A stretch of DNA of 14,811 bases from an uncultured Verrucomicrobiales bacterium (GCA_937952875.1 CALFDI010000168.1:1-14811), one strand, 5' to 3'. Positions 1 through 7,432 are shown, counted from the stretch's first letter. The notes: generated from the letters alone by a model not told the origin. Program-made: numbers and translations.

Positions 1-851
1 ACCCGGAAACTCACGCGGAATACGCCGAAGCAGCCCTGCGCTCTGGTGCGGATGTTTTTGTCGAAAAGCCGATCGCTTCGACAGTAGAAGACGCGGAAAA
101 GATCGTCTCTCTCGCTCGGCAGCTCGGGCGAAAAGTCGTTGTGGGGTATATCCTTCGTCATCATCCGAGCTGGATACGCTTCATCGAAGTCGCCCAGACC
201 TTAGGATCGCCGCTCGTCATGCGTATGAACCTGAATCAACAATCGAGTGGCCTCGCCTGGGAGACTCATAAGAATCTGATGTCTACTATTTCTCCCATCA
301 TCGACTGTGGTGTCCATTACGTCGATGTAATGTGCCAGATGACTGGCTCGCGGCCGGTGAGGGTCAGCAGCATCGGAGCCAGACTCAGCGATGAATTACC
401 AGAAGGTCGTATAAACTATGGTCAGCTTCAGGTGACCTTCGAGAATGGTTCCGTCGGATGGTATGAAGCGGGGTGGGGGCCGATGATGAGTGAGACGGCA
501 TTTTTCGTAAAAGATGTCGTAGGCCCGGCCGGCTGCGTCACGATCACAGCGAAGACTGCAGGCTCAGAAGGAGCATCAGCCTCCGTGGACGCGCATACTC
601 AGACGGAATCACTACGAGTTCATCATTCGGCCCTAGGTCCAGACGGACAGTTCGTAAAAGAAGATGACTGGATCGATATGGCGAGCGAGCCTGACCACGA
701 TGAGCTGTGTCTGCGAGAGCAGCAGTATTTATTAAAGGCGATACAGGAAGACCTCGATCTCACTGATCACCTAGAAGACGCTCTCAACTCGATGCGCATC
801 GTCTTTGCCGCTGACCAGAGCTTCCGCACTGGTCAGACAGTGGAGTTATGA
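1..851 (+). CDS. Gfo/Idh/MocA family oxidoreductase, 5'-truncated
   Basis: The reading frame is open from base 3, so the gene enters from the left edge and about 282 codons are visible. The GTG at 141 is internal, because clear family sequence lies upstream of it. The first visible residues (PETHAEYAEAAL) and the EKP motif at 63-71 are the end of the Rossmann domain; the lysine of EKP is the usual catalytic or cofactor-binding residue. A second family motif, DCGVHYVD at about 303-326, belongs to the C-terminal alpha/beta domain. Family members are NAD(P)-dependent oxidoreductases acting on sugars, inositols or related compounds in the cytoplasm. The GxGxxG dinucleotide-binding loop and roughly 80-100 N-terminal residues lie outside the window, so substrate and cofactor cannot be judged. 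It ends 15 bases from the convergent PEP-CTERM gene. Family is confident; function is not. Confidence 0.9.
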   Translation, partial: PETHAEYAEAALRSGADVFVEKPIASTVEDAEKIVSLARQLGRKVVVGYILRHHPSWIRFIEVAQTLGSPLVMRMNLNQQSSGLAWETHKNLMSTISPIIDCGVHYVDVMCQMTGSRPVRVSSIGARLSDELPEGRINYGQLQVTFENGSVGWYEAGWGPMMSETAFFVKDVVGPAGCVTITAKTAGSEGASASVDAHTQTESLRVHHSALGPDGQFVKEDDWIDMASEPDHDELCLREQQYLLKAIQEDLDLTDHLEDALNSMRIVFAADQSFRTGQTVEL

Positions 852-865
852 TTCGTGTCGACGAA
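852..865. repeat. Short inverted repeat filling a convergent gap
   Basis: TTCGT-GTCG-ACGAA is a perfect 5-base inverted repeat with a 4-base loop. It fills almost the whole 15-base space between the oxidoreductase stop and the stop of the convergent PEP-CTERM gene. No T-run follows it on either strand, so it is not a standard intrinsic terminator. It could be a small bidirectional stop hairpin or chance. Confidence 0.3.
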
Positions 866-866
866 C

Positions 867-1427
867 TTAGCGGCGACGGAAGAGTAATCCAAGTCCAGCC
901 AAGCCGAAAAGCGCTATAGAACTAGGCTCAGGCACACGGTTGAATTCCGTCACAGCATCAGGGATGCTTAGAGCAGCAGCTCCATCATCATAAGCATAAC
1001 GAGTAATGAGATCATCAGAAAACGCAAGATCAGCTCCGAAATCAAATTCTACGACCGTCTCGTAGACTCGGTCACCGTCTAGGTCATATCTTGCGTAGTT
1101 TAAACCAGGTCCTGCTCCGTTTTGAAAAGAATTAGAAGAGACGTAAAATCGACTGGTGCTAAATGAGCTAGGGGTAATGGTCGCGCTACCATCCGTAAAG
1201 TAAGCGCTCGTAGAACTTAATGCCGCGGACGGAACTTCAGGGGAGCCATCTCCATTCACATCGATTCTATTGATGCTAGGAAAGCCGGACAAAGCAATGC
1301 TGTCTGAACCGAGATGAGAGAGAGTGATCGATACACTATCAATCACATCTACGACGATGATAGCTGAATGTGACAGAGCTGAACTAGCGAAAAGAAAAAC
1401 AGCAGAGGGAATGGAAATGCGCTTCAT
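867..1427 (-). CDS. PEP-CTERM sorting-domain protein (protein A)
   Basis: A 186-residue secreted protein. The N-terminus (MKRISIPSAVFLFASSALSHSA) is a signal peptide with a basic start and a hydrophobic core of about residues 6-20. The C-terminus is a classic PEP-CTERM tail: VPEPS at 165-169, a hydrophobic stretch at 171-183, and RRR as the last residues. In known systems an exosortase cleaves this tail and the protein is exported to the surface or matrix. The body holds two acidic, calcium-loop-like motifs, DVNGDG at 56-61 and YDLDGDRVYE at 114-123. The second recurs in the protein at 6818-7432, so the two are probably relatives. No enzymatic domain is seen. It is a lone gene on the minus strand. 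No clear ribosome binding site precedes the start; it was chosen for the signal peptide. Exact role unknown. Confidence 0.82.
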   Translation of the reverse strand: MKRISIPSAVFLFASSALSHSAIIVVDVIDSVSITLSHLGSDSIALSGFPSINRIDVNGDGSPEVPSAALSSTSAYFTDGSATITPSSFSTSRFYVSSNSFQNGAGPGLNYARYDLDGDRVYETVVEFDFGADLAFSDDLITRYAYDDGAAALSIPDAVTEFNRVPEPSSIALFGLAGLGLLFRRR

Positions 1428-1727
1428 TAATACAACAGGATTTGTGTGAGTTAGTTACAGTTTCCTTGTTAAACAAATACTAGATTCTGTCCAGTGAGTA
1501 TTGATATGAAGAGATTCAAGAATACCTCTCCGTGCGATTACCTCAATTAAGGGCACATCCGGTAATTTGCTTTCGATCCAAAAACAGGTTCAGATTTTCT
1601 CAGATCAAGGCGGTTTTGGACTTTTTGAATGAATTCATAAGGTCTGAAACCAACGCTGAGATGGAGGAATCTGAGTCTGTTTTTAGAAATGAAGTTACCG
1701 GAGGTGGCCTTAAGGAAAGGTTCTTTC
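1428..1727. other. Intergenic region, no convincing gene
   Basis: These 300 bases lie upstream of the minus-strand PEP-CTERM gene and downstream of coaD. Short open frames on both strands have no recognisable domains, run into coaD in the wrong frame, and overlap one another. Bases 1466-1476 form an 11-base palindrome, TTGTT-A-AACAA, 39 bases upstream of the PEP-CTERM start; it could be an operator. CCTTAAGG at 1709-1716 is a short palindrome just past the coaD stop but lacks a T-run. No RNA gene or terminator is recognisable. Confidence 0.5.
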
Positions 1728-2222
1728 TTAATTATCATCAGACAACGCTTCGAGAGCTGCGAAAACATTCGTTGGCACATAGCGCCTCACAACATCTTCC
1801 CAGTTATTCGGTCCGACCAGTCCCTTCACCATGCTACTGGAGAGATCTGCGATATCGCGTGGAGGCATGAGAAAAACGGTCTGGATATCAGGTGCCATAT
1901 CTCCGTTAATATTGCGCATAACACGCTCATATTCGTAGTCTTGAGGGCTTCTTATGCCACGTATGATATGTGTTGCGTTTACACTCTTCGCGTAGTTGAC
2001 CAGATAGCGGTTATCGAAGTTCGAGACCGTTAGGCGTTCGCACGATGGGATGGCGTCTTGTAAAAATTCCATCCGTTGGTCACGCGTGAATGTGTAACTT
2101 TTCGACGGATTATCACCGATCGCGACATAGACGTGATCGAAGAGTTCAAGGGCCTGCTGAATCATCCACAGGTGGCCATTTGTCGGTGGGTCGAATGATC
2201 CGGCATAGACTGCAATTCGCAT
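1728..2222 (-). CDS. coaD: Phosphopantetheine adenylyltransferase (CoaD)
   Basis: Transfers AMP from ATP to 4'-phosphopantetheine, giving dephospho-CoA and pyrophosphate, the penultimate step of coenzyme A synthesis in the cytoplasm. From the ATG at 2222 the product is 164 residues, normal for the family (about 160). Family marks sit at the usual positions: GSFDPPTNGH at 8-17 with the T14/H17 nucleotidyltransferase motif, the IIRGIR segment with R88 and R91, and LSSSMVK at 127-133, the ATP-binding serine motif. Small deviations are YAGSFDPP where YPGSFDP is usual, and NRYLV in place of the common GLLV. An ATG four codons upstream at 2234 is also in frame. I prefer 2222 because it gives the standard N-terminus and because the upstream ATG overlaps a TATAAT box. 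The gene stands alone, divergent from the ABC operon. Identity is secure. Confidence 0.95.
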   Translation of the reverse strand: MRIAVYAGSFDPPTNGHLWMIQQALELFDHVYVAIGDNPSKSYTFTRDQRMEFLQDAIPSCERLTVSNFDNRYLVNYAKSVNATHIIRGIRSPQDYEYERVMRNINGDMAPDIQTVFLMPPRDIADLSSSMVKGLVGPNNWEDVVRRYVPTNVFAALEALSDDN

Positions 2223-2232
2223 ACGAGAGGAC

Positions 2233-2238
2233 ATTATA
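2233..2238 (-). promoter_or_regulatory. Candidate -10 box of coaD
   Basis: A perfect TATAAT on the minus strand ends exactly 10 bases before the preferred coaD ATG at 2222, and overlaps the alternative ATG at 2234. If used, transcription would begin only a few bases before 2222, giving a nearly leaderless mRNA. No good -35 is seen at 15-18 bases spacing. Confidence 0.4.
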
Positions 2239-2322
2239 CGTCAAAAGAGGGACGACAAAGCTCCGAATATAAGATTTTTCTCGCTCAGATGTTCTAATAG
2301 CACTTCGCAAGAAACGGGACTG

Positions 2323-2342
2323 TCACATGCAAAAGAGTGTGA
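2323..2342. repeat. TCACA-N10-TGTGA inverted repeat upstream of the ABC operon
   Basis: A 5-base perfect inverted repeat with a 10-base spacer lies 45 bases before the ABC operon start, inside the 165-base gap it shares with divergent coaD. The half-sites are those of CRP-type sites but in reversed order (TCACA first), so it does not match a CRP operator. It may be a regulator site or chance. Confidence 0.2.
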
Positions 2343-2387
2343 GGGAGTGTTTGCTGGCACGATAGTGGCTGTGTAGAAGAGAAGAAG

Positions 2388-3455
2388 ATGGCTGGAATAT
2401 CAGTAAAGAACTTAGATAAATACTATGGGCAAGTGCAGGCGCTAAGCGATGTCTCTCTCGATATCACAGAGGGAGAGCTCTTCTTCCTTCTAGGTGCTAG
2501 TGGGTGCGGGAAGACGACTCTTCTCCGCTGCATTGCTGGTCTCGAGGAACCGACCGCAGGTGGCATTCACTTTGGAGAGCGTGATGTGACGAAGCTACCA
2601 GCCTTTAAAAGAGAAGCCGCGATGGTCTTTCAGAGCTACGCTCTCTGGCCTCATATGACTGTCGGTCAGAACGTCGCCTTCGGACTCGAGGAGCGGAAAG
2701 TCCCCAAAAATGAAATCAAGCAACGTGTCGGTGAGGCACTAAAAATGGTGCATCTCGATGGCTATGCTGATCGTGGAGTCGACCAGATGTCTGGCGGCCA
2801 GCAACAAAGAGTCGCCCTAGCACGTGCTCTCGTAGTCAAGCCTCAGTGCCTTCTGTTAGATGAGCCTTTATCGAATCTCGACGCTCAGCTCAGGCTCGAA
2901 ATGCGCTCAGAAATTCGACGGATCGTAAAAGAAAACGGATTAACCGCTGTCTACGTTACCCACGATCAGGAGGAGGCGCTCGCTATGGCAGACCGCATGG
3001 CAGTGTTAGACAAAGGACAGATTTGTCAGCTCGGCACGCCCGAAGAGATCTACAGAACGCCTCGTTCAGCTCATGTCGCGAGCTTTATCGGAGAGACGAA
3101 TCTCATTGAAGGGACAGTTTTTGAACTGAAAGGGGACACCGTTATAGTTGAGACACCTCTCGGAAAAGTCACGGGACTTCGCTCTGATCCACACTGGACT
3201 CCAGAGCCTGGAGCACTCGCAAAGGTTTCCATTCGTCCTGAGTGCCTAGCCTTTGGCTCAGAAGGATCATTTCATATGAAAGCCGTCGTGAAGAGCCGCG
3301 TCTACCTCGGCAGTGAGGCGCGCTACGTCCTCAGTATGCCAGATGAATCTACGCTGCAGCTCTCTGAGCATAATCCTGGAATGCAGACGATCTCAGAAGG
3401 GGATGATGTCTCTCTCGTGGCGACTCAGGAAAATATCTTAATTTTAGAAAAGTAG
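2388..3455 (+). CDS. ABC importer ATP-binding protein (Fe3+/phosphonate/polyamine-like class)
   Basis: The cytoplasmic ATPase of an importer, 355 residues. In order: Walker A GASGCGKTT at 36-44, Q-loop VFQSYALWPH with Q82, signature MSGGQQQR at 134-141, Walker B LLLDEP at 155-160, D-loop SNLD at 162-165, and switch histidine H192 in YVTHD. About residues 240-355 form a C-terminal TOBE-like region, as in FbpC, PotA and PhnT relatives, where it can serve regulation. All catalytic residues are present. A purine-rich stretch (GAGAAGAAG) directly precedes the ATG and may act as a ribosome binding site. It is the first gene of a three-gene operon; the binding-protein gene starts one base after its stop. 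The substrate cannot be told from the ATPase. Function as an importer ATPase is secure. Confidence 0.95.
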   Translation: MAGISVKNLDKYYGQVQALSDVSLDITEGELFFLLGASGCGKTTLLRCIAGLEEPTAGGIHFGERDVTKLPAFKREAAMVFQSYALWPHMTVGQNVAFGLEERKVPKNEIKQRVGEALKMVHLDGYADRGVDQMSGGQQQRVALARALVVKPQCLLLDEPLSNLDAQLRLEMRSEIRRIVKENGLTAVYVTHDQEEALAMADRMAVLDKGQICQLGTPEEIYRTPRSAHVASFIGETNLIEGTVFELKGDTVIVETPLGKVTGLRSDPHWTPEPGALAKVSIRPECLAFGSEGSFHMKAVVKSRVYLGSEARYVLSMPDESTLQLSEHNPGMQTISEGDDVSLVATQENILILEK

Positions 3456-3456
3456 T

Positions 3457-4908
3457 ATGCTCAAGCGCGCTCTCATCGTTCTTGCTTTACTCGCCGTCAC
3501 AGTTGCTGTGCCACTGCTGATGAGGCCTTCGGATAGTCGGATAGGGAGTCAAGTCGATCGCGAATTGCGAGTGATCACACCTCATAACGAAACGATTCGC
3601 CGGGAGTTTGGAAATGCCTTCACTGACTGGTGGAAGGCGAAGACGGGGGAGTCAGTCTACGTGAACTGGCTCACCCCTGGCGGCACATCGGAGATTCGCC
3701 GCGTTCTGGATAGCGGATTCACCTCAGCCCAGAAGGGTGGGCGCGTCGGGATCGGAATCGATGTGTTTTTCGGTGGTGGAGACTATATTTTCAGTAAACA
3801 AGCGAGCGCTGATCCTCCTCGCTTGGCTCCCCTCGACATCTTTGAGACATCTCCAGACTTGTTTTCTCAGGACGTCATACCGGCACGCTTCACGGGTGAG
3901 AATTATTACGATAAAGATAAGAGATGGATTGGCGTATGCCTTTCACGCTTTGGCATCTGTTATAATAAAAATACATTGCAACGCCTCGGCATCGACGCGC
4001 CGATGGAGTGGTCTGATCTCACAGATCACCGCTATGTCGGGCAAATAGCACTCGCAGATCCGACAAAGAGTGGATCTGTCGCGAAAGCATTCGAGATGCT
4101 GATTCAGCAACAGATGCAAACGTCATCAACTCCGGAAGAAGGCTGGATCAAAGGTCTTCAAATCATACAAAAGATCGGGGCAAATGCCCGCTATTTCACA
4201 GACTCTGCTACGAAAGTCCCACATGATGTGGCTCAGGGAGACTCTGCCGCTGGGATGTGCATTGATTTCTATGGGCGCACCTTTAATGAAATGCTGAAAG
4301 ATGACTCTGGCGACTCCCGCATTCAGTGGGTTTCTCCGCAGGGAGGCACATCGATGTCAGTCGATCCGATAGCAGTGCTCACCGGTGCAGCGGAACCGGA
4401 ACTATCGCAGGAGTTCGTCAACTTCTGTCTCAGCAAACGCGGGCAAGCGATCTGGAACAAAAAGCCAGGAACACAAGAAGGCCCTGAGTATCGTGCGCTC
4501 CGCCGCTTACCGATTCGCCGTGATATGTATTCTGCTGAATTACTAAAAGATTACACAGACCCTGACGCGATGCCCTATGAGACCACAGGCGGATTTTCCT
4601 ATGACTATTCTCTCACGGGGCGTGGATTCAGCGCCATCAGACTACTCATCAGTGCAATGTGCATCAGCTCTCATGATGAGCTGAAGTCGGCATGGATCGC
4701 GATTGCGGAAGCAGGCTTTCCCGATGAAGCCATGGCAGTGTTTTCAGATATGAGTCATGTCACGGCTCCAGCTGTCTTGGATGAGTTACGTCTACAGATG
4801 AAGACAGCTACGCCTTTAGAAATGGCCGCAAAGGCAAATGATCTCAGTCGCACCTTCCGGAAGAACTACGAACGAGCTGAAGAAATCGCTCGCACTTATC
4901 AAAAATGA
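3457..4908 (+). CDS. ABC importer substrate-binding protein with C-terminal extension
   Basis: Periplasmic or membrane-anchored binding protein of the family 1 (FbpA/AfuA/PhnS-like) fold, 483 residues. Residues 5-21 are a hydrophobic signal or anchor segment after MLKR; there is no lipobox cysteine. Family-like marks are LRVITPHNE at 37-45, DVFFGGGDY at 102-110, ADPTKSGS at 200-207 and a late segment with DFYGR at 270-274. The usual protein is about 330-350 residues; here about 110 extra residues (roughly 375-483) form a probably helical, acidic C-terminal region. A paired tyrosine typical of ferric-binding proteins is not evident in the late segment (FYGR instead), so iron is not assured. 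It lies between the ATPase (1-base gap) and the permease (ATGA overlap of 4 bases), so translation is likely coupled. Substrate unknown. Confidence 0.88.
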   Translation: MLKRALIVLALLAVTVAVPLLMRPSDSRIGSQVDRELRVITPHNETIRREFGNAFTDWWKAKTGESVYVNWLTPGGTSEIRRVLDSGFTSAQKGGRVGIGIDVFFGGGDYIFSKQASADPPRLAPLDIFETSPDLFSQDVIPARFTGENYYDKDKRWIGVCLSRFGICYNKNTLQRLGIDAPMEWSDLTDHRYVGQIALADPTKSGSVAKAFEMLIQQQMQTSSTPEEGWIKGLQIIQKIGANARYFTDSATKVPHDVAQGDSAAGMCIDFYGRTFNEMLKDDSGDSRIQWVSPQGGTSMSVDPIAVLTGAAEPELSQEFVNFCLSKRGQAIWNKKPGTQEGPEYRALRRLPIRRDMYSAELLKDYTDPDAMPYETTGGFSYDYSLTGRGFSAIRLLISAMCISSHDELKSAWIAIAEAGFPDEAMAVFSDMSHVTAPAVLDELRLQMKTATPLEMAAKANDLSRTFRKNYERAEEIARTYQK

Positions 4909-6596
4909 ATAAGACTCTCGCATATACTATCACAGCTCTCGTAGGCACGGTATTCGCCGTCTTTTTTATCTATCCTGTCGCCATGGTCCTGAAGCAGGCC
5001 TTCATGAATGACGAGGGATTCACATTGAGCTACTTGGCCGCCGTTTTTGAAAACGAAATCTACGTAGAAGGCCTCTGGAATGCTTTTCTTCTAGGGATCA
5101 CCAGCACCTTGGCATCTCTCTTCATCGCGTTTCCTCTCGCTTTGATCGGCCATCGCTATCTCTTTCCGTTTAAAAAGTCCCTCTCAGCACTCATTCTCAT
5201 TCCTCTCGTCCTGCCGCCCTTTGTGGGGGCTGTCGGGGTGAAGCATATCCTAGGAGTCGAAGGCTCTCTGAATGCTCTTTTACAGAGCTTAGGAATGATG
5301 GATCCTGCCGCGCCAGTTGATTGGTTAGGCGATGGACGTTTCTGGGGTGTTGTCATCATGAATGCGCTACACCTTTACCCGATTCTCTACATGAATGTAG
5401 CAGCTGCACTCTCTCAGCTAGATCCTGCTATGGAGCAGGCCGCAGAAAATCTCGGCTGTCCGCCTTGGAAACGTCTTTTGAAAATCACGCTTCCTCTCTG
5501 TATGCCTGGGATTTTTGCAGGTGGGGCAATCGTGTTTATCTGGTCATTTACTGAACTTGGTGTGCCTCTCGTGTTCGACTACACACGCGTAGCGCCCGTC
5601 CAGATCTATGATGGGATTAAAGACCTCAGCAATAATCCGATTCCCTATGCCTTGGTCGCCGTCATGTTAATAGTCTCAGGACTGATCTTCGGCATCTCAA
5701 AGCGCATACTGGGGAAGTCTGAGCATGGATCCACTCCACGACCGAAGGGGAAAGCGAGCGAAAAACCTCTTTCTCGTGGTAAGTCTTGGGCCTGCACACT
5801 TCTCTTTTTCGCCGTCTTTTTCATCTCTTCACTCCCACACGCGGGAGTTGTGCTGCTATCGCTGGCGCATGGGTGGTATGGCACAGTCTTTCCTGAAGCA
5901 CTAGGTATGGCGAATTACTCCGAGGCGCTCGGGCATCCGCTCGTCGTCCCATCGATTCAGAACAGTCTTCTTTACGCATCTATGTCGACTCTCGTAGACG
6001 TGATTCTTGGTTTAGCGATCGCTTGGGTCATCGTGCGGTCGACTATCTGGGGGCGCACGTTATTAGATACTCTTGTAATGCTTCCATTAGCGGTGCCTGG
6101 TCTTGTGCTCGCATTCGGCTATCTCGCGCTTTCTCAGAAAGGCGAAGCCTTTCACTTTCTCGTAGGAGACTCGATGAACCCGACTCTACTTTTAATAGCC
6201 GCTTATGCTGTTAGGCGTTTGCCATACGTTGTGCGCGCTGCGGTTGCTGGCCTGCAGCAGAGCAATCCTGCACTGGAAGAAGCTGCGAGCTCGCTTGGCG
6301 CAAGCCCGATACGATCTCTAAGGCGCGTGAGTCTGCCGCTCATCGGAGCCAGCGTCACGGCAGGAGCTATTCTCGCGTTTGCCTTCGCTATGTTAGAAGT
6401 GAGCGATAGTCTGATTCTCGCACAACAGGCAGAACATTACCCAATCACTAAAGCTATATATTCGCTCCTAAGTATTCTCGGTAATGGCCCTGAACTTGCA
6501 TCTGCTCTAGGCGTCTGGGCGATGGTCTTTCTCGCTATCTCGATCATAGGCGCAGTCATCATAGGTGGGAAAAAGGGCGGACTTTTTCGGATGTAA
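4905..6596 (+). CDS. ABC importer permease, two fused inner-membrane domains
   Basis: Inner-membrane channel of 563 residues with two binding-protein-dependent transport domains in one chain, the FbpB/ThiP layout. The first half has membrane segments at about 7-28, 58-82, 93-112, 147-167, 201-222 and 249-266. A hydrophilic linker (about 268-293) follows, then a similar second half. Each half carries an EAA loop that docks on the ATPase: EQAAENLG at 177-184 followed by ITLP at 194-197, and EEAASSLG at 458-465 followed by VSLP at 475-478. Because both domains are in one gene, the permease pairs with an ATPase homodimer and no second permease gene is required. The start ATG overlaps the stop of the binding-protein gene (ATGA). 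No clear terminator follows the stop. Identity as a permease is secure; the substrate is not. Confidence 0.94.
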   Translation: MNKTLAYTITALVGTVFAVFFIYPVAMVLKQAFMNDEGFTLSYLAAVFENEIYVEGLWNAFLLGITSTLASLFIAFPLALIGHRYLFPFKKSLSALILIPLVLPPFVGAVGVKHILGVEGSLNALLQSLGMMDPAAPVDWLGDGRFWGVVIMNALHLYPILYMNVAAALSQLDPAMEQAAENLGCPPWKRLLKITLPLCMPGIFAGGAIVFIWSFTELGVPLVFDYTRVAPVQIYDGIKDLSNNPIPYALVAVMLIVSGLIFGISKRILGKSEHGSTPRPKGKASEKPLSRGKSWACTLLFFAVFFISSLPHAGVVLLSLAHGWYGTVFPEALGMANYSEALGHPLVVPSIQNSLLYASMSTLVDVILGLAIAWVIVRSTIWGRTLLDTLVMLPLAVPGLVLAFGYLALSQKGEAFHFLVGDSMNPTLLLIAAYAVRRLPYVVRAAVAGLQQSNPALEEAASSLGASPIRSLRRVSLPLIGASVTAGAILAFAFAMLEVSDSLILAQQAEHYPITKAIYSLLSILGNGPELASALGVWAMVFLAISIIGAVIIGGKKGGLFRM

Positions 6597-6702
6597 CTCA
6601 CTGTTTTTCCGTCATCACATGGTAAGAACTTTGAAGAGAAGGGCGTAGTGCCTGATAAATACCTCCTGGAGAGAGCAAGAAGAAATTCATAACAACTGAC
6701 CT

Positions 6703-6724
6703 AATGAGTGTAATGCGCCTCATT
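6703..6724. repeat. AATGAG-N10-CTCATT inverted repeat
   Basis: A 6-base perfect inverted repeat with a 10-base spacer lies about 107 bases downstream of the permease stop. No T-run follows it, so it is a weak terminator candidate for the ABC operon. It sits just before the TTGACT at 6723-6728 and could equally be part of the regulatory region of the next gene. Confidence 0.25.
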
Positions 6725-6732
6725 GACTAGAC

Positions 6733-6749
6733 GTTCTAACTTTTAGAAC
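6733..6749. promoter_or_regulatory. Palindromic operator-like site upstream of PEP-CTERM protein B
   Basis: GTTCTAA-CTT-TTAGAAC is a perfect 7-base inverted repeat with a 3-base spacer, centred 77 bases before the start of protein B. A -35-like TTGACT lies at 6723-6728 just upstream. The size and symmetry fit a dimeric repressor or activator site. It is not followed by a T-run, so it is unlikely to be a terminator. The regulator is unknown. Confidence 0.4.
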
Positions 6750-6801
6750 ATCTTCACTATAACTGAATAATTTCTGTATTTAATCTGTTAAATTAAGTTC
6801 A

Positions 6802-6807
6802 GATAAT
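6802..6807 (+). promoter_or_regulatory. Candidate -10 box of PEP-CTERM protein B
   Basis: GATAAT (5 of 6 to TATAAT) ends exactly 10 bases before the ATG at 6818, the same geometry as coaD. A poor -35-like TTTAAT lies 17 bases upstream. Use of this box would leave a leader of only a few bases and no room for a Shine-Dalgarno site. Confidence 0.35.
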
Positions 6808-6817
6808 ATCACTAAAT

Positions 6818-7432
6818 ATGAAAAACGCATCAAATTCCTCAAACCGAATCCTCCTCGGGCTGGTCTCAGCTTCTTCACTCGCTGCCACGAACTCCTCAAC
6901 AGCTGCGATCACTGTCACTTCATTCACAGGGACTGAGGCTGACTCGCTTATCGACTTCACGCTGAGAAACTCAGGCGTATTACGCAGTGTCACTGCTGTC
7001 ACTGGTATGCTGGGTGGAATAGCAGGAGGTGCTCCAGGTGGATTTGAGAGGGGAATCAGCCTGAATGACTCATCGGGGTTAATCGGTCTGACTGAACTGA
7101 ATTATTACAAAGGCGCAACTATTAACGAATTTCAAAACAACGCCATTGCCGGGGATGATAATTTTGCTTTCTATGATGAAGATTCAGACGGTGTGTTTGA
7201 ATCCGTTATTCAATTTAGTTTTACACCACAGGATGGTTTCTTGTCAGGGAGCGTTGTAGCAATTGCTGAAGATACGATGCTTGATCCAGCCATGCCTCTT
7301 ACGATTGCAGATGCCGCGACTGCGATCGAGGCGAGTTCCGTTCCAGAAGCGTCAACAGTTGCTCTCCTTGCATTTGGAGCGAGTGGTATGATCACGTATC
7401 GCAGACGTCGCCGTGAGCAGGAAGTAGCCTGA
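6818..7432 (+). CDS. PEP-CTERM-type protein with variant VPEAS motif (protein B)
   Basis: A 204-residue secreted protein. The N-terminus has a basic residue at R10, a moderately hydrophobic run (ILLGLVSASSLAA, 11-23) and small residues up to about 30, fitting a signal peptide. The tail is VPEAS at 175-179, a hydrophobic stretch of about 181-193, then five arginines (195-199) and EQEVA. The usual PEP has become PEA. Residues 119-135 (YDEDSDGVFE, then SVIQFSF) match residues 114-130 of the protein at 867-1427 nearly residue for residue, and both place the motif 51-56 residues before the VPE. The acidic spacing DxDxDG resembles a calcium loop. No enzymatic domain is visible. The gene stands alone, converging on the glycosyltransferase gene with a 6-base gap. 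Role unknown; export and surface sorting are inferred. Confidence 0.75.
   Translation: MKNASNSSNRILLGLVSASSLAATNSSTAAITVTSFTGTEADSLIDFTLRNSGVLRSVTAVTGMLGGIAGGAPGGFERGISLNDSSGLIGLTELNYYKGATINEFQNNAIAGDDNFAFYDEDSDGVFESVIQFSFTPQDGFLSGSVVAIAEDTMLDPAMPLTIADAATAIEASSVPEASTVALLAFGASGMITYRRRRREQEVA

Noticed and set aside
141..851. Start of the oxidoreductase at the GTG at 141
   Set aside because: The frame is open to the left edge and encodes family sequence (EKP motif at 63-71) upstream of 141, so the gene is truncated by the window.
1547..1780. Minus-strand 77-codon frame overlapping the end of coaD
   Set aside because: It overlaps coaD in another frame, lacks a ribosome binding site and shows no domain or signal peptide.
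1532..2033. Plus-strand open frames in the coaD 3' region and the gap beside it
   Set aside because: They have no recognisable domain and run antisense to coaD, which is certain; best read as shadows.
6597..6817. Intrinsic terminator after the ABC operon
   Set aside because: Inverted repeats at 6703-6724 and 6733-6749 have no T-run after them, so no intrinsic terminator can be supported.
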